Assembly (NCBI GenBank): GCA_900239685.1
Contig: OENT01000453.1
Span: 50,910 to 114,909, forward strand
DNA length: 64,000 nt
Reading direction: 5' to 3'
Origin: Rotaria macrura
Taxonomy: Eukaryota; Rotifera; Eurotatoria; Philodinida; Philodinidae
Position 1 is the stretch's first letter. Each line of letters starts with the position of its first letter. The position numbers and the translations under genes were made by a program. Below are positions 1 to 12,182 of the stretch, piece after piece. The notes beneath the pieces are model-generated. The model had not been told where the DNA came from, made no database searches, and saw only the letters and a list, made by a program, of their open reading frames with translations.

Positions 1-346
1 ATTCATTTTAATCCTAGAATACTTTTGAATTCCGAGTATGGTTCAACACTTAAATTAAATTTCGTTCGAAAACAGTTTCCAGTTCGTCTTGCATATGCAA
101 TGAGAATAAATAAGTCGCAAGGCCAAAACTTTGATAAATTTGACCTCTATCTTTCAGAATCCTCCTTTTCTCATGATCAGTTTTTCTATAGGATGTTCAA
201 GAGTAACGGGATCTAATTGCTTCAAAGTAAAAGTAAAAGATATTACCGGACACGGCAAAATGAATATTAAGGAGACAGTAACAGATAATGTTGTTATCGA
301 CAATTTTTTTCGTGATTCCCATATGGTTATTTTTGTGAGTTTGTAA
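1..346 (+). pseudogene. 3' end of a Pif1-like / Helitron-type helicase, frameshifted relic
   Basis: The reading frame is open from base 1 to a stop at 216 and carries the C-terminal helicase block of Pif1-family proteins: residues like FPVRLAYAMRINKSQGQNFD followed by FSHDQ, matching the usual pattern of a Thr/Asn-Lys-Ser-Gln-Gly-Gln core and a conserved FSHGQ segment. The continuation expected after FSHxQ (a Cys/Leu-Ser-Arg-Val element, a KVKV strand and a GHGK motif) is present but in a different frame, from about 190 to the stop at 346. A single-frame shift near 187-192 therefore breaks the gene. The N-terminal part lies beyond the window edge. Such genes in invertebrates come from Helitron RepHel proteins or from free-standing Pif1 expansions; the fragment is too short to say which. 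It is probably a dead mobile-element remnant. Confidence 0.8.
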
Positions 347-1867
347 CTTTAGTCAGTTCTTTTGATATATAATAAATCAAATACCCATGTAAAAATAATT
401 GCTTATGAATCAAATAAAAAGTTGTCTACAGTGGCACTATTATAATCTAATTTTAATCGATAATTATGGTCGCTGTAGGAAATCGATTAAGATACATTTT
501 AAAAGAACCAAATGAATTCTGTATCGAATTATTTTTTATATGGGATGCTAATTCAAACACCTTATTAAATCAATTTTTGCTATAATCTTAAACTATGAAC
601 TTTCACAGGGGCCTCTAGTACATATATAATATGAAAAAAATAAAAAATGCATGTCCTGAAAATTTTCTTTGACCTCGTGTTTCCGTGCAATTCATGGTAC
701 TGGAAAATGTTTTTTTTCGTTTGAAAGCTTAGATGCTGCTCTTCCAAAATCTATCTTCAACATCAGTCTATGATGGAGTGTAAGAATATTGAGACAAAAA
801 GCAAATCGGGGGGGGGGAGAGTCAGGGTCGAAATTTATGAAACACTCTTTAATATTTTTTTCTTCCACTCTATAATTATTTGTATCCTACTGAAAATAGA
901 ATGCCTAACGCAGATAAAATTACACGATCAATTTAGAATATTAAAATTTGCTTGATTGTACCAAAACGATTGGTGAGCAAAACAATTTCAAAAATAAAAG
1001 CACTCATTTCCGAGCTATTCACTCTTTCGAAAACGATCGTTACAAATCCTATGGACTTTAAACATATTGTATGTAACCAATGAGTGTTGGTAACTTTATA
1101 TGTTTAAGCATAATCACAACGACCATGTTGATTTCGTATACTGTCAGTAGGGAAATATCGAGCTGCAGAAATGTAGAAAACAACGCATCCATTGACAACT
1201 ATTTACAGATATGTTTTGCATGTACTTTAAAATGGCATTGCTTCGTTCTAAAAAGGAAAAAAGGAGAATAATCTCTTCAATCTTATGTGAACACGTCTCT
1301 TCCAAATAAAATCATGCTTCTGCCAGTCATGATCGACATTTGTGTGACTGTAAATAATCTCTTTCGTTCTTTCCATGCAGTATACCTTGTTATAATACCT
1401 TTATTCAAAGTTATTATTTTACCACAACAACAACAACAACAACGATAGCAATCTGTTTCTTTAATGAAAATGCAATTGTGAAATTTCATTTAATGACCTA
1501 TGGACGATAGATGTTATAAAAAGGATGATTTTAGAAAAGAAAACATTCTTCTTAATTCGTTCAAAAAAAGAAAATCAAACAAATGTGATTATTCCTTTAT
1601 GCAAAGCAATCGTGAAATCAAAAAGAAAGAGAATGTATGAAGAGAATAGCTGAAAGACGATGGAGAGAGAGAGTGAGTGAGTGAAAGAAAGTTTTGAAAC
1701 TATGCTGCTACATGCAATCATATACCCGGCACTCAGTCAATCTTTCTTTTTTTTTCTATTATGTTTTCTGTTTACTTTGTTGGCCGTTGATAAGGTGTGT
1801 GCGTGACAAATGTGATGAAGTCTTTGTCTTTTATTGAACAAAAATATACAGTATTCACCTGATATCG
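347..1867. other. AT-rich intergenic stretch, no gene seen
   Basis: No reading frame here resembles a known protein or has plausible exon structure. It contains a short poly-G run near 809-816 and a (CAA)n tract near 1423-1442. The last part, with pyrimidine runs and scattered AT tracts, is presumably the 5' flank of the kinase gene that starts at 1868. Confidence 0.6.
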
Positions 1868-4800
1868 ATGACAACAAAAAATCTATCAGCATCATTTAAA
1901 GGTAAAATAAATGGACAAAGATTACCACCAATACCCATTACTAATGAACAACCAACATCAACAGTGCCACCTCCACCACTACTAACAACGACGACGACAA
2001 CAACAGCAGCAACAACAACAACGAATAGAGATTTGCCAACCTCGATTTTAAAAAAACCTAAACCCTTAACAGAAGATTTGACGACAGATAACCATTCATT
2101 GGTTCAGGATGATGGTATGATAAAATAAACACATGTACATCATACTTTTTGATTTCTTTTTATCTAGATGACTTCGAAACTTCACGAGTTATATTTCAAA
2201 AGTGAAGTCAAGAATACAGTTCATTTCTTTAAAATTTTCTCGTTCTCTCTCTATGCTTAGATCACAAGCAGATGTACTCCTATTACTTGATACCTATCCA
2301 CCTAAAAGTAAAGTTCGTTAATCCTTCTGAACCATATATCTACCTATATCAATTGGTTTTTAGCTTGGACAGTTCCACAGTGTTTATCGACAAGGTTAGA
2401 ATTAATCATAGCAAACAGTTAATAATTTTATAAAAATGTTTTTACATAGTTATGATCATATACTACTAGAACAAGGTCGAAAACTAAACCCAATATTTGG
2501 TAAAGATTTAATCATCTACATAACTTTGTTTATTGTAATTATGTTTTCTTTTTTCATAGATACTCCACTTTCATCTGACAATCACAATAATGATCCATTT
2601 CATGCATTTCCGTCACCGATCAGTGATCGAATTTCAGTTCGTATACTTTTTAATGCATTTAATAAGTAACAAAACTAAGCTAATATCGTCCTTCTAGATT
2701 TCTTTCCTTCTTCAGTTTTCTTTTTCAAATATTAAAAGTTTTCTTTTTCTCTCTCTTCTTGCTTTCTTTCATTTCTGTTGTTTTTTTTTCTTTAGTCGTC
2801 GCGTTACTGTCGCCGGTCTGTTAGCAGTGCTTGTAGTCGTCGTTCGTCAATTCTATTTCAACGACAAACTGGTATTCCCGTTGATTCAATAAAACTTCAA
2901 CGTGAAGATACTTTTGACACATTATGTGAAAGTCTTTCTGGAACTGCTCGTCTATCGTATACACCGCTACCACCCATATCAACGGAATCAACTTCAAACT
3001 TAACAAAATCACTAACAGTTCCATCAGCAACCCCACTGCCAAGTATATCGCCACCATTGGTAACTTCTGAAGAAGAACCCGCTATTCAAGAAAAAAAAGA
3101 AGAATTTACTCGGCGTTTACTTTCGAAAAGTCTTCATCGTGATTCGAATATTTTATCCAAAGATAAAACTATGCACTCACCAACAGTTATACATAAAACA
3201 CCAATAGCTAAACCGGTTGCTGCACCACGAATACAAAAACCTATTGTTGATAATCATCGTGTACAGAGTATCGAACGAAACACTCAAGTAGCTCCTATTC
3301 GAAATAAAATTCCAGCAACAACTAATAACACATCATCGAATCCCAATCCCCAACGTGTACCGAAATTTCCTTTAGATATTTTTCAACCACAGCCTAAATC
3401 AACTGCAACAGCAAATGTAGCAAATAGAAAACCGCAAATCGTTAATAATAAATCAAAGAATCCAACTAAAACTAATATACCTAAAGTTAAAGTTAATCCA
3501 ACTATTTCCGACGATGATATTACTCAATCAAAAAAGTAAGACGCACAATATTTTCGTCTTTACTTTGCATTAAATTTCATTTATAATTTTAAAAAAATAT
3601 TAGTGACGTCATTCCTCCTTCTTCTTCTTCTTCTACTCTTCTCACATCGATGGAAACAACGCAAGTTACGAATCCTATTAAAACGGAAGAATTACCCTCT
3701 GCAACTGTAGACCTCGAGCTTAATGCTCAACCGACTGAACAGTTAAAATTAGATCTACCTGCAGAACGAAAACGTAATTTATCACCTCGTTCGATTTCAC
3801 ATTTTTCACGTCGACCGTCGCATGCCGTTCCAAAACCATTAACATTACAAGGAGAAACAAATGTTGATTATTCACAGAAAACAACGAGAACAGTCACATC
3901 GACAGTATTCAATTGTCACCGACGAGAAAGTTTGAAAGGTCAACCAACTATAACGGACTTATTTCCAGAATCGATTGTTGAAATACAAGAACCTGTTGTG
4001 AAACATGTGCCGATACAGCAATTAAAGATATCGACTGTAAAAATGAAAAAACCGAAACGAAATCTTATTAAAAGCGCTAAACCAAAGAAGCCGATTACTA
4101 CGAATAAACCGAAGCCAGTAGAAAAACCTATTGTTGAAAAAATTGAACCGATATTTGAAAGTACGAATATAGAAACAAATCAAGAAGAAAAACAGACTGA
4201 AAATGCCATTGTCGTAGGTGGTACTGATTGGGTCATGACATTTCAACGAAAACCTACCGATGATGAACAATCTGTACTATCACAATTATTTGAAGCTCCG
4301 ACGGTTGATGAAGAAGAAATTCCATATTGTCCTTCACCTACAGATCAACTAGATGTGTCACAATCAACACTAATGACAAGTTTTGGTGATGTTGCAGTAC
4401 GTTTTTGATTGAATATTTCTAAAAGATGCATAGAGTTATTGATTGATTGAGATAGTTGGTTCATGGTACGGCAAAGTCTAGAGTAACTCTATTTTTCAAG
4501 TTTTTCTCTTGACGATGATAGTTCGTCGACTAGAATCTATAGCAAGAAAAGTTCATGTAGCTGAGACAATTCTCTCCATAGATTTTTCATGACCAATCAT
4601 ACTTCACAGAACTATTTCGATGAGAAAACATAGACTAGCATAATCAAATTTTTAGATTTTTAAGGCTTCCATAATAACAAAAAAACATCGAAATTCACAA
4701 TGAAAAAAATCATTCGTTGATAGAATACAGTGCAATAACGATGACTCATACAAAATTCGAAATGTCTCATTTTCTACTAACAAAGAAAATTATCATGAAT

Positions 4801-7800
4801 AAAAATTTTCAAGTAGATATCAAAAATCTGCTTACAATAATGTTTACTTCCTGAAGAATTCATCTTGATAAATGTGTATACAAGTCTTGTGATATAAAAA
4901 CTTTAATCGAGAATCCTTTTATTTAGAGAAATCTTTCTCCAATCGTTACTTGCTATCGAAATCGAATAATTTCGATTGATGGTGAAATTCCAAAATACTA
5001 ATTTAACTTACTGTCTAAAAACGTCTACATAATTAATTTTACGAAGATCTAGTAGTTAAAAATACATTATTATTAAATTTATCTTTTATAGAGGCGCAAT
5101 AGTACAGAATCCTTACAAGCAGTTGAAATCAGTCCTGTTTTGACTCAAATGATTGAACATTCTGTTGAACCATTATCGCAAACAACTCTTCAACCACCAA
5201 AATTGAATGAACCGCTACTTGTCAATTCAGATATTCGAGCTGTGTATGAAACCGTAAAAGATTCAATACGTAAAGATACGTCACTTCGTTCATTACCTTC
5301 TCAAACGAATGAACAAGAAATTGCACTAGTCAAACAACCGATACCATCATCAACAATAACAAGTACATCGTCAAATAATAAAACACTACCATTTGAAACT
5401 TCTAATAATCTTTCACAAACGTATAACAATTCAGATACAGGCATTTCCATTAGACCACCTTTACGTGTTGTTAATGATAGTTTAAATAGTCGAGGTAAAT
5501 ATTGAATCATTCTATTTGATTATTTTTCTCTCTTTTTTCAATCACCACTTTTCAAGGCAGTGAAACGATTGATTCGACCAGTAGTCATGAAGACTTTAGT
5601 GGAACACCATTATGTACCGAAACAGATTGTGATGAAGTCTATCGAACAGCTCGAAAAGGTCGACAAGTTGGACGAGGAGTAAGTGTCTAGTAGAAATAGA
5701 AAGATCCTATTTCTACCAGACATACCGATATTGAACCTTTCTTTTAGCTTTGTTCCGAAATTATTTCATAGAATAAGATGCATGCGCAAACTTCTTTTGT
5801 AGTCTTATGAAAAAGGCAGCTCTCACATCTGATTGGATATAACATAAGATGCAAAAGTAATCGGACCCTTTTTCTCTTCGATAGATATAGATACTGAAAG
5901 AAAATTAATTTTTACCACACGCTCATGAAGGATGTGTGTGAGCCGTAAAAAAAACATCCTCAGATTGAGTCAGAATTTGTCTTGCTATGCAGAGCAACAG
6001 TACAAAATATCAACCCTTAAATATCTTTCGTGAATGCGTGTTAGAAGAGTGTCATTTTTATTAATCAGTTGATAAAAAATCTTCTCCTCTTTCGAACTGT
6101 ATACCACTTCATTTTATTATACATTCATAAACAAAATGACATAAGAAGAAAGAGAAACATCCGCACAATAAATTTGCAATTTTTATATCGATTCATCAAA
6201 TAGCTAATACTGGCAAACGTCTATTTTCTCCATGACGAACCTTCTCAATAGGATGCTGTAAGATGTTGGACAGTGTTGGAATTTCCTTATTCCGATCAGG
6301 GACATGGTAATCGTGACATCCGACAACTTTCTATTGGAATCTAATATGCAGGATTTTGACAGCTTCCAACGGATTCCTATCCGATCAGTTGTCCTGACTC
6401 AGGACTCCTGATTCGCCTGCCAAATTTGCTGTCAAATTTTTCTGACGTCAAACGTCTCTTCATTATACTTTTTTCGCGTATTGTAGACACACACACAAAA
6501 CAAATTGATGTTCTTGATAAGACCCTTTATTTCATGTAAGGATAAAAATTGTAAGTAGAACAACAAATGTCTACTTAACAAACTTAAATATATTTAATCA
6601 TGCCTCACTGGTCTAAAATTTTTTCCGAACATCTTGAATCATTGTTTTTAGAGATGTTTCATCACGTTCCTTGACCTCCTTTTCGATCTTATGAACCAAT
6701 AAATTCAAATTGTTGAATTCCCAATTAAGGATTCCATGGCGTTACTCTGTAAAACATGAAGACTGCGAACTCATAGTGAAGGTGCTTCTCTTTTCTGTTG
6801 TGCCACGCCATTCACGAATGTGTGGTAAAAATATGTTTTCTGGCAGTATCTTTCTATCGAAGAGAAATAGAGTCCGATATTTGTGCTTTTACTTCTGCAT
6901 CAAATGTTCATTAGAAGCAACTTATTCCGTCGCTGTTATTTTTACAAATATCAACAGTTACGAATTTAGAATACAACTAGTAGTTGAAAAAAGTGACACA
7001 TAAATGCTTTTCACCTATGAATAGTTTGACAAGATCATTTTCAAATTGCTTTTACGTTCCTTTTATAAGTAAATATCACTGATTTGCAAAGGAGAAAACA
7101 TTGTAAATACTAAATTAAATTGGGTAACAACAATAAATTGTACGATTTCTTTTTTCGTGCGAGAGAAAAAACATGAAATGAAAAAGCCTTGTCCGTGACT
7201 TAAACATCGATCATATAAAACAGAAAAATGAATTTCATATTTTCTTATAATAGGCATATGGTATAGTTTGGTCATATTTGACAATTACTGGAAGAATGAT
7301 TGCTGTTAAAGAAATTGAACTTGATGAAGGTGACAGTGAGCGTGTACGTAATGACTATGAATCCGTACGTGAAGAAATTCATATACTTAGAGCACTTAAT
7401 CACCCATATGTTGTCAAGTAAGATATATATATATAATATATGCAGAAAAAAGTTAATAGCGTGTAAATTTTTCAGATTCCTCGGTATTTCATTAGAAAAT
7501 ACACGTCTAATAAAGATTTTTATGGTACAAAGTTCGAATATAATTAAAAATGAATGTATAGAAGTTATTGTTTGTTTCGTCATAGGAATATTTGCCGAAT
7601 GGTACCATTGAAAATCTATTGACTGCTTTTGGTCCATTTCATAATGATGTTTTAAGGAAATACACTCGACAAATTGTTGAAGGTGTTTCGTATCTACATG
7701 AAAATGGTGTTGTACATCGGTAACATAATAAGTTTTCGTTTTCTTTTTCTATTATTGATCGTTCTGTTTTCTTCTCGTATAGTGATATTAAAGGCAAGAA

Positions 7801-8341
7801 TGTCATGCTAGATTTTGACGGTAACATAAAATTAATTGACTTTGGTTGTGCAAAACGATTAAAAAAAAATCAAAATACACATTCAATGCGACAAATTCTT
7901 AAATCAATGAAAGGTTTCATAGAAAATGAATAAAAGACGATAGTTTTAGTTAAATTTTATATTTAAAATAATTTTTTTTCCTCTTCTAGGTACAGCTAAT
8001 TGGATGGCACCAGAAGTCATAGCAGAGACTGGACATGGGAAAAAAGCCGATATTTGGTCCATTGGATGTACTCTATGTGAAATGGCAACAGGAAAACCAC
8101 CATGGTCATCTGAACATAATCATCTAGCTGTTTTACTGATTATTGGTAACATTGTATTCTATTCGATTTTGAAAAACTTGATTCTATTTTTCGTTTAGCT
8201 AATGGTACAAAACCACCAGCAGATCTACCCGATACTTGCCCAGTGTCAGCTCAAGAATTTTTTCGTCTTTGTTTAACACGTGATCCAGTAGCACGACCAT
8301 CGGCAAAAGATCTATTAAAACATCCATTTTTGACTACTTGA
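1868..8341 (+). CDS. MAP3K19: MAP3K19/YSK4-like serine/threonine protein kinase, 16 exons
   Basis: Exons: 1868-2114, 2168-2201, 2261-2307, 2364-2394, 2450-2499, 2560-2636, 2796-3535, 3604-4396, 5092-5494, 5557-5678, 7254-7417, 7476-7524, 7586-7719, 7783-7913, 7990-8145, 8199-8341; every junction is GT-AG and in phase, giving about 1106 residues. Residues 1-835 are low-complexity (Thr/Pro runs early, basic and Ser-rich later) with no recognised domain. The C-terminal kinase domain has glycine loop GRGAYG (846-851), the ATP-binding Lys in IAVK (867), HRD (963-965), DFG in [10 protein letters not shown] (983-985), APE (1014-1016), and DIWSIGC. The blocks [20 protein letters not shown] and MATGKPP are characteristic of MAP3K19/YSK4 in the STE11 group, which feeds JNK/p38-type cascades. 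All catalytic residues are present. The start is the first ATG in the first exon; the small 5' exons are the least certain part. Confidence 0.88.
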
Positions 8342-9383
8342 AAAAGCTTTCTTTTACTTACAGTAGTTCATATTTTCTTTTCTTTTTCTGAGCCAATTTT
8401 CGTCTTTCAAATGTTCGTTACATGTTGTACTTTATCATAGATGAAATTATTTGCCGTTCACTTATGTTTTGTGTACATGTTTTTTTTCTCTTTCAGCTTT
8501 GCTATTTATGTGCTTGTCGGCACAAAAATACCTAATATCACATGCTCATCGCTTCTTTTTTAATTTTTTTTAAAATTTTGAACAATAAAATTCTTATCCG
8601 ATGATGTAGAATAACACACAAGCTGTACTAAAACTATCATTTTCTCAATCGAAAAAATATTTCCAATAAGTAGTTTATCTTGTAGAGAAATAGTTTTTCA
8701 GTTTACAAATACATAAAACAAGTGAAAAAACTACTTCCATCGTTCGAAGTTCAATGATATGTATTGGTCATTGAACAGTTCAAAATTGAAAGTCTTCTTT
8801 TTCTTTTATTGATATTCATGAGAACTTCTGTCTATTGGTGAGTGTTGTATCCTACCTTTCAATAGTCTCAATTTCATCGATACGAAGTTCATACTAAGAA
8901 TTTTGTTCGCCAGTGAATAATAGTAAATATCATCCATTCAATTAAGATTAGAATCTTTGTTTTCATGGAACGTCATTTTTCCATTAAAATCTTTCACATA
9001 CAGATACGCACATTGATTTTGTTTACCATTAGCGTCGATTCAGTGTTATCCTTCAAGTCTAAACAATGAACACTTACGCATTATGATGATTATTATCCTA
9101 GAAATTGCGATGATACTTCATAGACAATCAAGGAATTTTCTTGTATCTTTATTTCTGTGCATCTCGAAATTGGCTAGAAAAATATCATAGTTATTTTAAC
9201 ATTTCTGGTATGTTATTATTCTTTTTCAACTGAAAAAAAACGAACAACATTATTAAAAATTATTAAAATGAGTCACTGTAAATTTTAACAGTCATGAAAG
9301 AATGTATGTATTGTAAGTTGTATATACATATGTCATATGAACATGAGAAAGGAAAAACTCAAAAGTATAAATTTGATTTCATT
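8342..9383. other. Convergent intergenic region, no gene seen
   Basis: Space between the kinase gene (+) and the orphan gene (-), whose 3' ends face each other. It is AT-rich and holds the presumed 3' UTRs. I see no RNA gene or repeat of note. Confidence 0.6.
8584..8589 (+). terminator. likely polyadenylation signal of the MAP3K19-like gene
   Basis: A canonical AATAAA lies about 240 bases after the TGA stop at 8339-8341, with T-rich sequence before it. Assigned by position only. Confidence 0.45.
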
Positions 9384-10304
9384 TTATCGAAATCCGCGGG
9401 AACGAAAAGAAACAGAAATGTAATCTCTTTTTTCCTCGCGATGTAAATGCAGACGTGAATTTGTTGAATCACCATAAGAGTTACCACGACGAAGTTTCTG
9501 TATTGTTGGAAAATAGTTTTTAGTTAGCTGTTCAACTTTTGCATGCAAACGTTCACGAGACGATACAAATGATTCTTGTAGGAGATTATCTAGCGAGAGT
9601 ATATATGGTATTCTTGAATGGAAATCATTCGAGTCCAATTTACGTTTCGGTGTTGTTGTTGCTGCTGTTCTTGTTGCCGTTGTTGCTGTTCCTGTTGTTC
9701 GTGTATTTAAACCTTTAGTTTTTGTCAGTTGTAACTGTGGAACCATTGGAGAGGTTGAAATCTTTGTTAAAATTGTATGAGTATCATCAAATGATCCCAC
9801 TGATTCATACAATATTTTTTCTCCTGATGATGATCGAGATCTTACACCATCACTTTTCGTACTTGAACCTCTATTTCGTTTTGCTATTGTTGATGCAGCA
9901 CGTAAAGTTTTTGCAGAATAACCCGAATTAATCAGTGCATTTGATATCGTATCAGCCATCGTCAATGTTGAATCTGTCGGTATTGCAGGCATTTTAACCA
10001 ATAAATTAACTAGCACTGGACCAGACAGATGTTTCAAAGGATCAGGAGGCCGATTTCGCGTTGTTTGGTTAGTCACGTTGTTATTATTATTTATATTATT
10101 TGTAGAAGTAGCAGTATTTATAGTCGTAGTCGTACTAGTACGATCGATCAGAGGTCTGTGACGTGTTATTGAACGTTTGTTCAGCAATAATTGCGAATTC
10201 GATGGAGGGGCAGTATAATAAATTTCATACGAATGAGTTTGAACAATCGGTAATGATAAATTCACTCGACGAACTGGATGCATTGGTCCTAACTTTCTTG
10301 CCAT
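9384..10304 (-). CDS. Unrecognised basic, Ser/Thr/Asn-rich protein (306 aa), single exon
   Basis: An uninterrupted frame of 306 codons from ATG at 10304 to the stop at 9384, long for DNA this AT-rich, so it is likely real. I do not recognise the family. The N-terminus (MARKLGPMHPVRRVNLSLP) is basic; residues about 55-85 are a Thr/Asn low-complexity run; a more ordered patch around PVLVNLLVKMPAIPTDS and TISNALINSGYSAKTLRAA could form helices; a second patch, IPYILSLDNLLQESF followed by a basic segment, lies near the C-terminus, which ends in RSRGFR. There is no signal peptide, membrane segment or cysteine cluster. It could be intrinsically disordered and nucleic-acid or cytoskeleton associated, but nothing proves that. 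It is transcribed towards the kinase gene. An upstream exon cannot be excluded. Confidence 0.6.
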   Translation of the reverse strand: MARKLGPMHPVRRVNLSLPIVQTHSYEIYYTAPPSNSQLLLNKRSITRHRPLIDRTSTTTTINTATSTNNINNNNNVTNQTTRNRPPDPLKHLSGPVLVNLLVKMPAIPTDSTLTMADTISNALINSGYSAKTLRAASTIAKRNRGSSTKSDGVRSRSSSGEKILYESVGSFDDTHTILTKISTSPMVPQLQLTKTKGLNTRTTGTATTATRTAATTTPKRKLDSNDFHSRIPYILSLDNLLQESFVSSRERLHAKVEQLTKNYFPTIQKLRRGNSYGDSTNSRLHLHREEKRDYISVSFRSRGFR

Positions 10305-12182
10305 GATTGTATTCGTCTTATTTGCTTTATATTTGATTAAATGAAGAATTTTATTTCAATGTCTAGAATATAAGAACTGATTGCATTTCTTTTTTATGTT
10401 TGTGTGCCATCTAAGACTATTTTTTTATTTATTGACAATAGAAAAATAACAAACTCACTTGCAATAAGTCGAACATGTTTTACATTGTTTTTTCTCTTGC
10501 TACTCATTTCTTTTTTATGAGTTTCAATCAACTTATTCGTATTTTCATTATGAAACCTTTTCAGTATTTGATATGCCCGATGTTTATTTACAATTTAGAT
10601 TTACAATATCAATAACGTCGTCCTCATTGAATCGAAGCAAGAAATTAAGTGAAACGAGTCCCTGGCGATTTCTTTCTCATGTTATTTATACCACGGTGGT
10701 CCGCCTCTCAATTAATCCTTTGTGACCAACAGCTACTTCCGCTCATTAATTGAACGACATTGGACAGCTGTCTATTTCATTAAGAAAATAGAAGATCTTC
10801 GTCTTATTTTTCTTCTTCTTCTTTTGTCTCACTCAATTATTGTTGATATTCTTGCTATTTTTATTGGTTAGGATATGAATCGAATGTTATCATTGATTCT
10901 ATGATTACTATTGGATGATATTATGAAGAACAGACAACATAATCAAAAAATAATCAAATCACATAGCAAACTGAGATAGAAATGATGAATGATAATAGAT
11001 TTGTCGAAGGTGACGTGCAATGTATTGCTTAGAAAAATATTGACGATTGGATCATAATCAAACAATAACAATACAGCGTCATACTTCAAGTTTTAATCAC
11101 TTGCATATTGTTAATGATGATAGTTGAATGCAATGCTCGTAGCTAAAAAGACTTTTATCATTTTTCATAATCTAAAAAGGGAAAGACGTGAGATTGAAGT
11201 ATGACTGTGTTTTATGTTTTATTGAATCGAATTCAATTTTAAAAATAGTTGTATATAGAAAGAAACTACATTTATTCTCAAGAAGAATAATTCATTTTCA
11301 TACGAGTCATTCTATTCTACAAAGTAGATATGACTCACGACCATCACGATCCGGTTGAATATCGATGACTGAGAATTTGAATTGGAAGATGTTGAGTGAA
11401 ATTACTTGGATTTCGATTGTTTAGAAAATACATGAGCTCTAAAAATTTTTTTTAAATATTTAAAATTGTAGTTGAAATAAAAATCAAAGTTTACAAGTCT
11501 AAAGTCTCTTAAACGAATAACTAGAATCATAGAAAAAAAAACATGTCAAAAAAGAAATACTACTGACATCAATCAATACTTATACAAAATTAACTTCGTA
11601 TATTTCTATTCATGGACAAATTATTGATTACTATTTCCATTAAGGACTTCTTTTATTTATTTTTTTATACAATATGTTTGCTATCAATATAGATGATATT
11701 CACACATGTAATTACGCTCTCTTATCTCCGTGTGTCGTCTTTCGATCAGACACTACCGTCGAAAGAACAATTTGGAACTTGTTGGTATTTAGGTAACCTT
11801 TAAATAAAAGAACTGTCATCTCGGCTATATAACCAGGTATTGTCTTAATCTATCATTATCTGTACTGAATGATAACAATCAATAGTATACTACTGGTTGA
11901 TGTTTATATTCAAGCACATACGCCTTCTAAAAATAATATCTCTCTTCATCTTCGTCTTCTTCTAACATATTCATCCAATCGTTATCATTCATAATATATA
12001 TATATATTAACGATGATTCTGTAAAAATAATAAGATATCTCTCTCTTTCCCTCTTTCTCTAACTGTGTTTCACTCAGCAGGATATGCAAACGATCATTGT
12101 TATACTCTCATTGGTTCCTAGTCGTATATAATAAAGAAATATTTTTGAGATTCAATTTGTTTTGCGTTAATAAGTATAGAAA
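10305..12182. other. Intergenic region between orphan gene and Barx
   Basis: AT-rich spacer between two divergent genes, so both promoters should lie here. It contains a TATA-like GCTATATAA near 11824-11832, another TATA-like GTATATAATAAAG near 12124-12136, 47 bases before the Barx ATG, and a short (TA)n tract near 11993-12007. No reading frame of interest. Confidence 0.5.
12124..12136 (+). promoter_or_regulatory. TATA-like element upstream of Barx
   Basis: GTATATAATAAAG sits about 47 bases before the Barx start codon. In such AT-rich DNA a TATA match is weak evidence; it is recorded because of its position. Confidence 0.2.
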
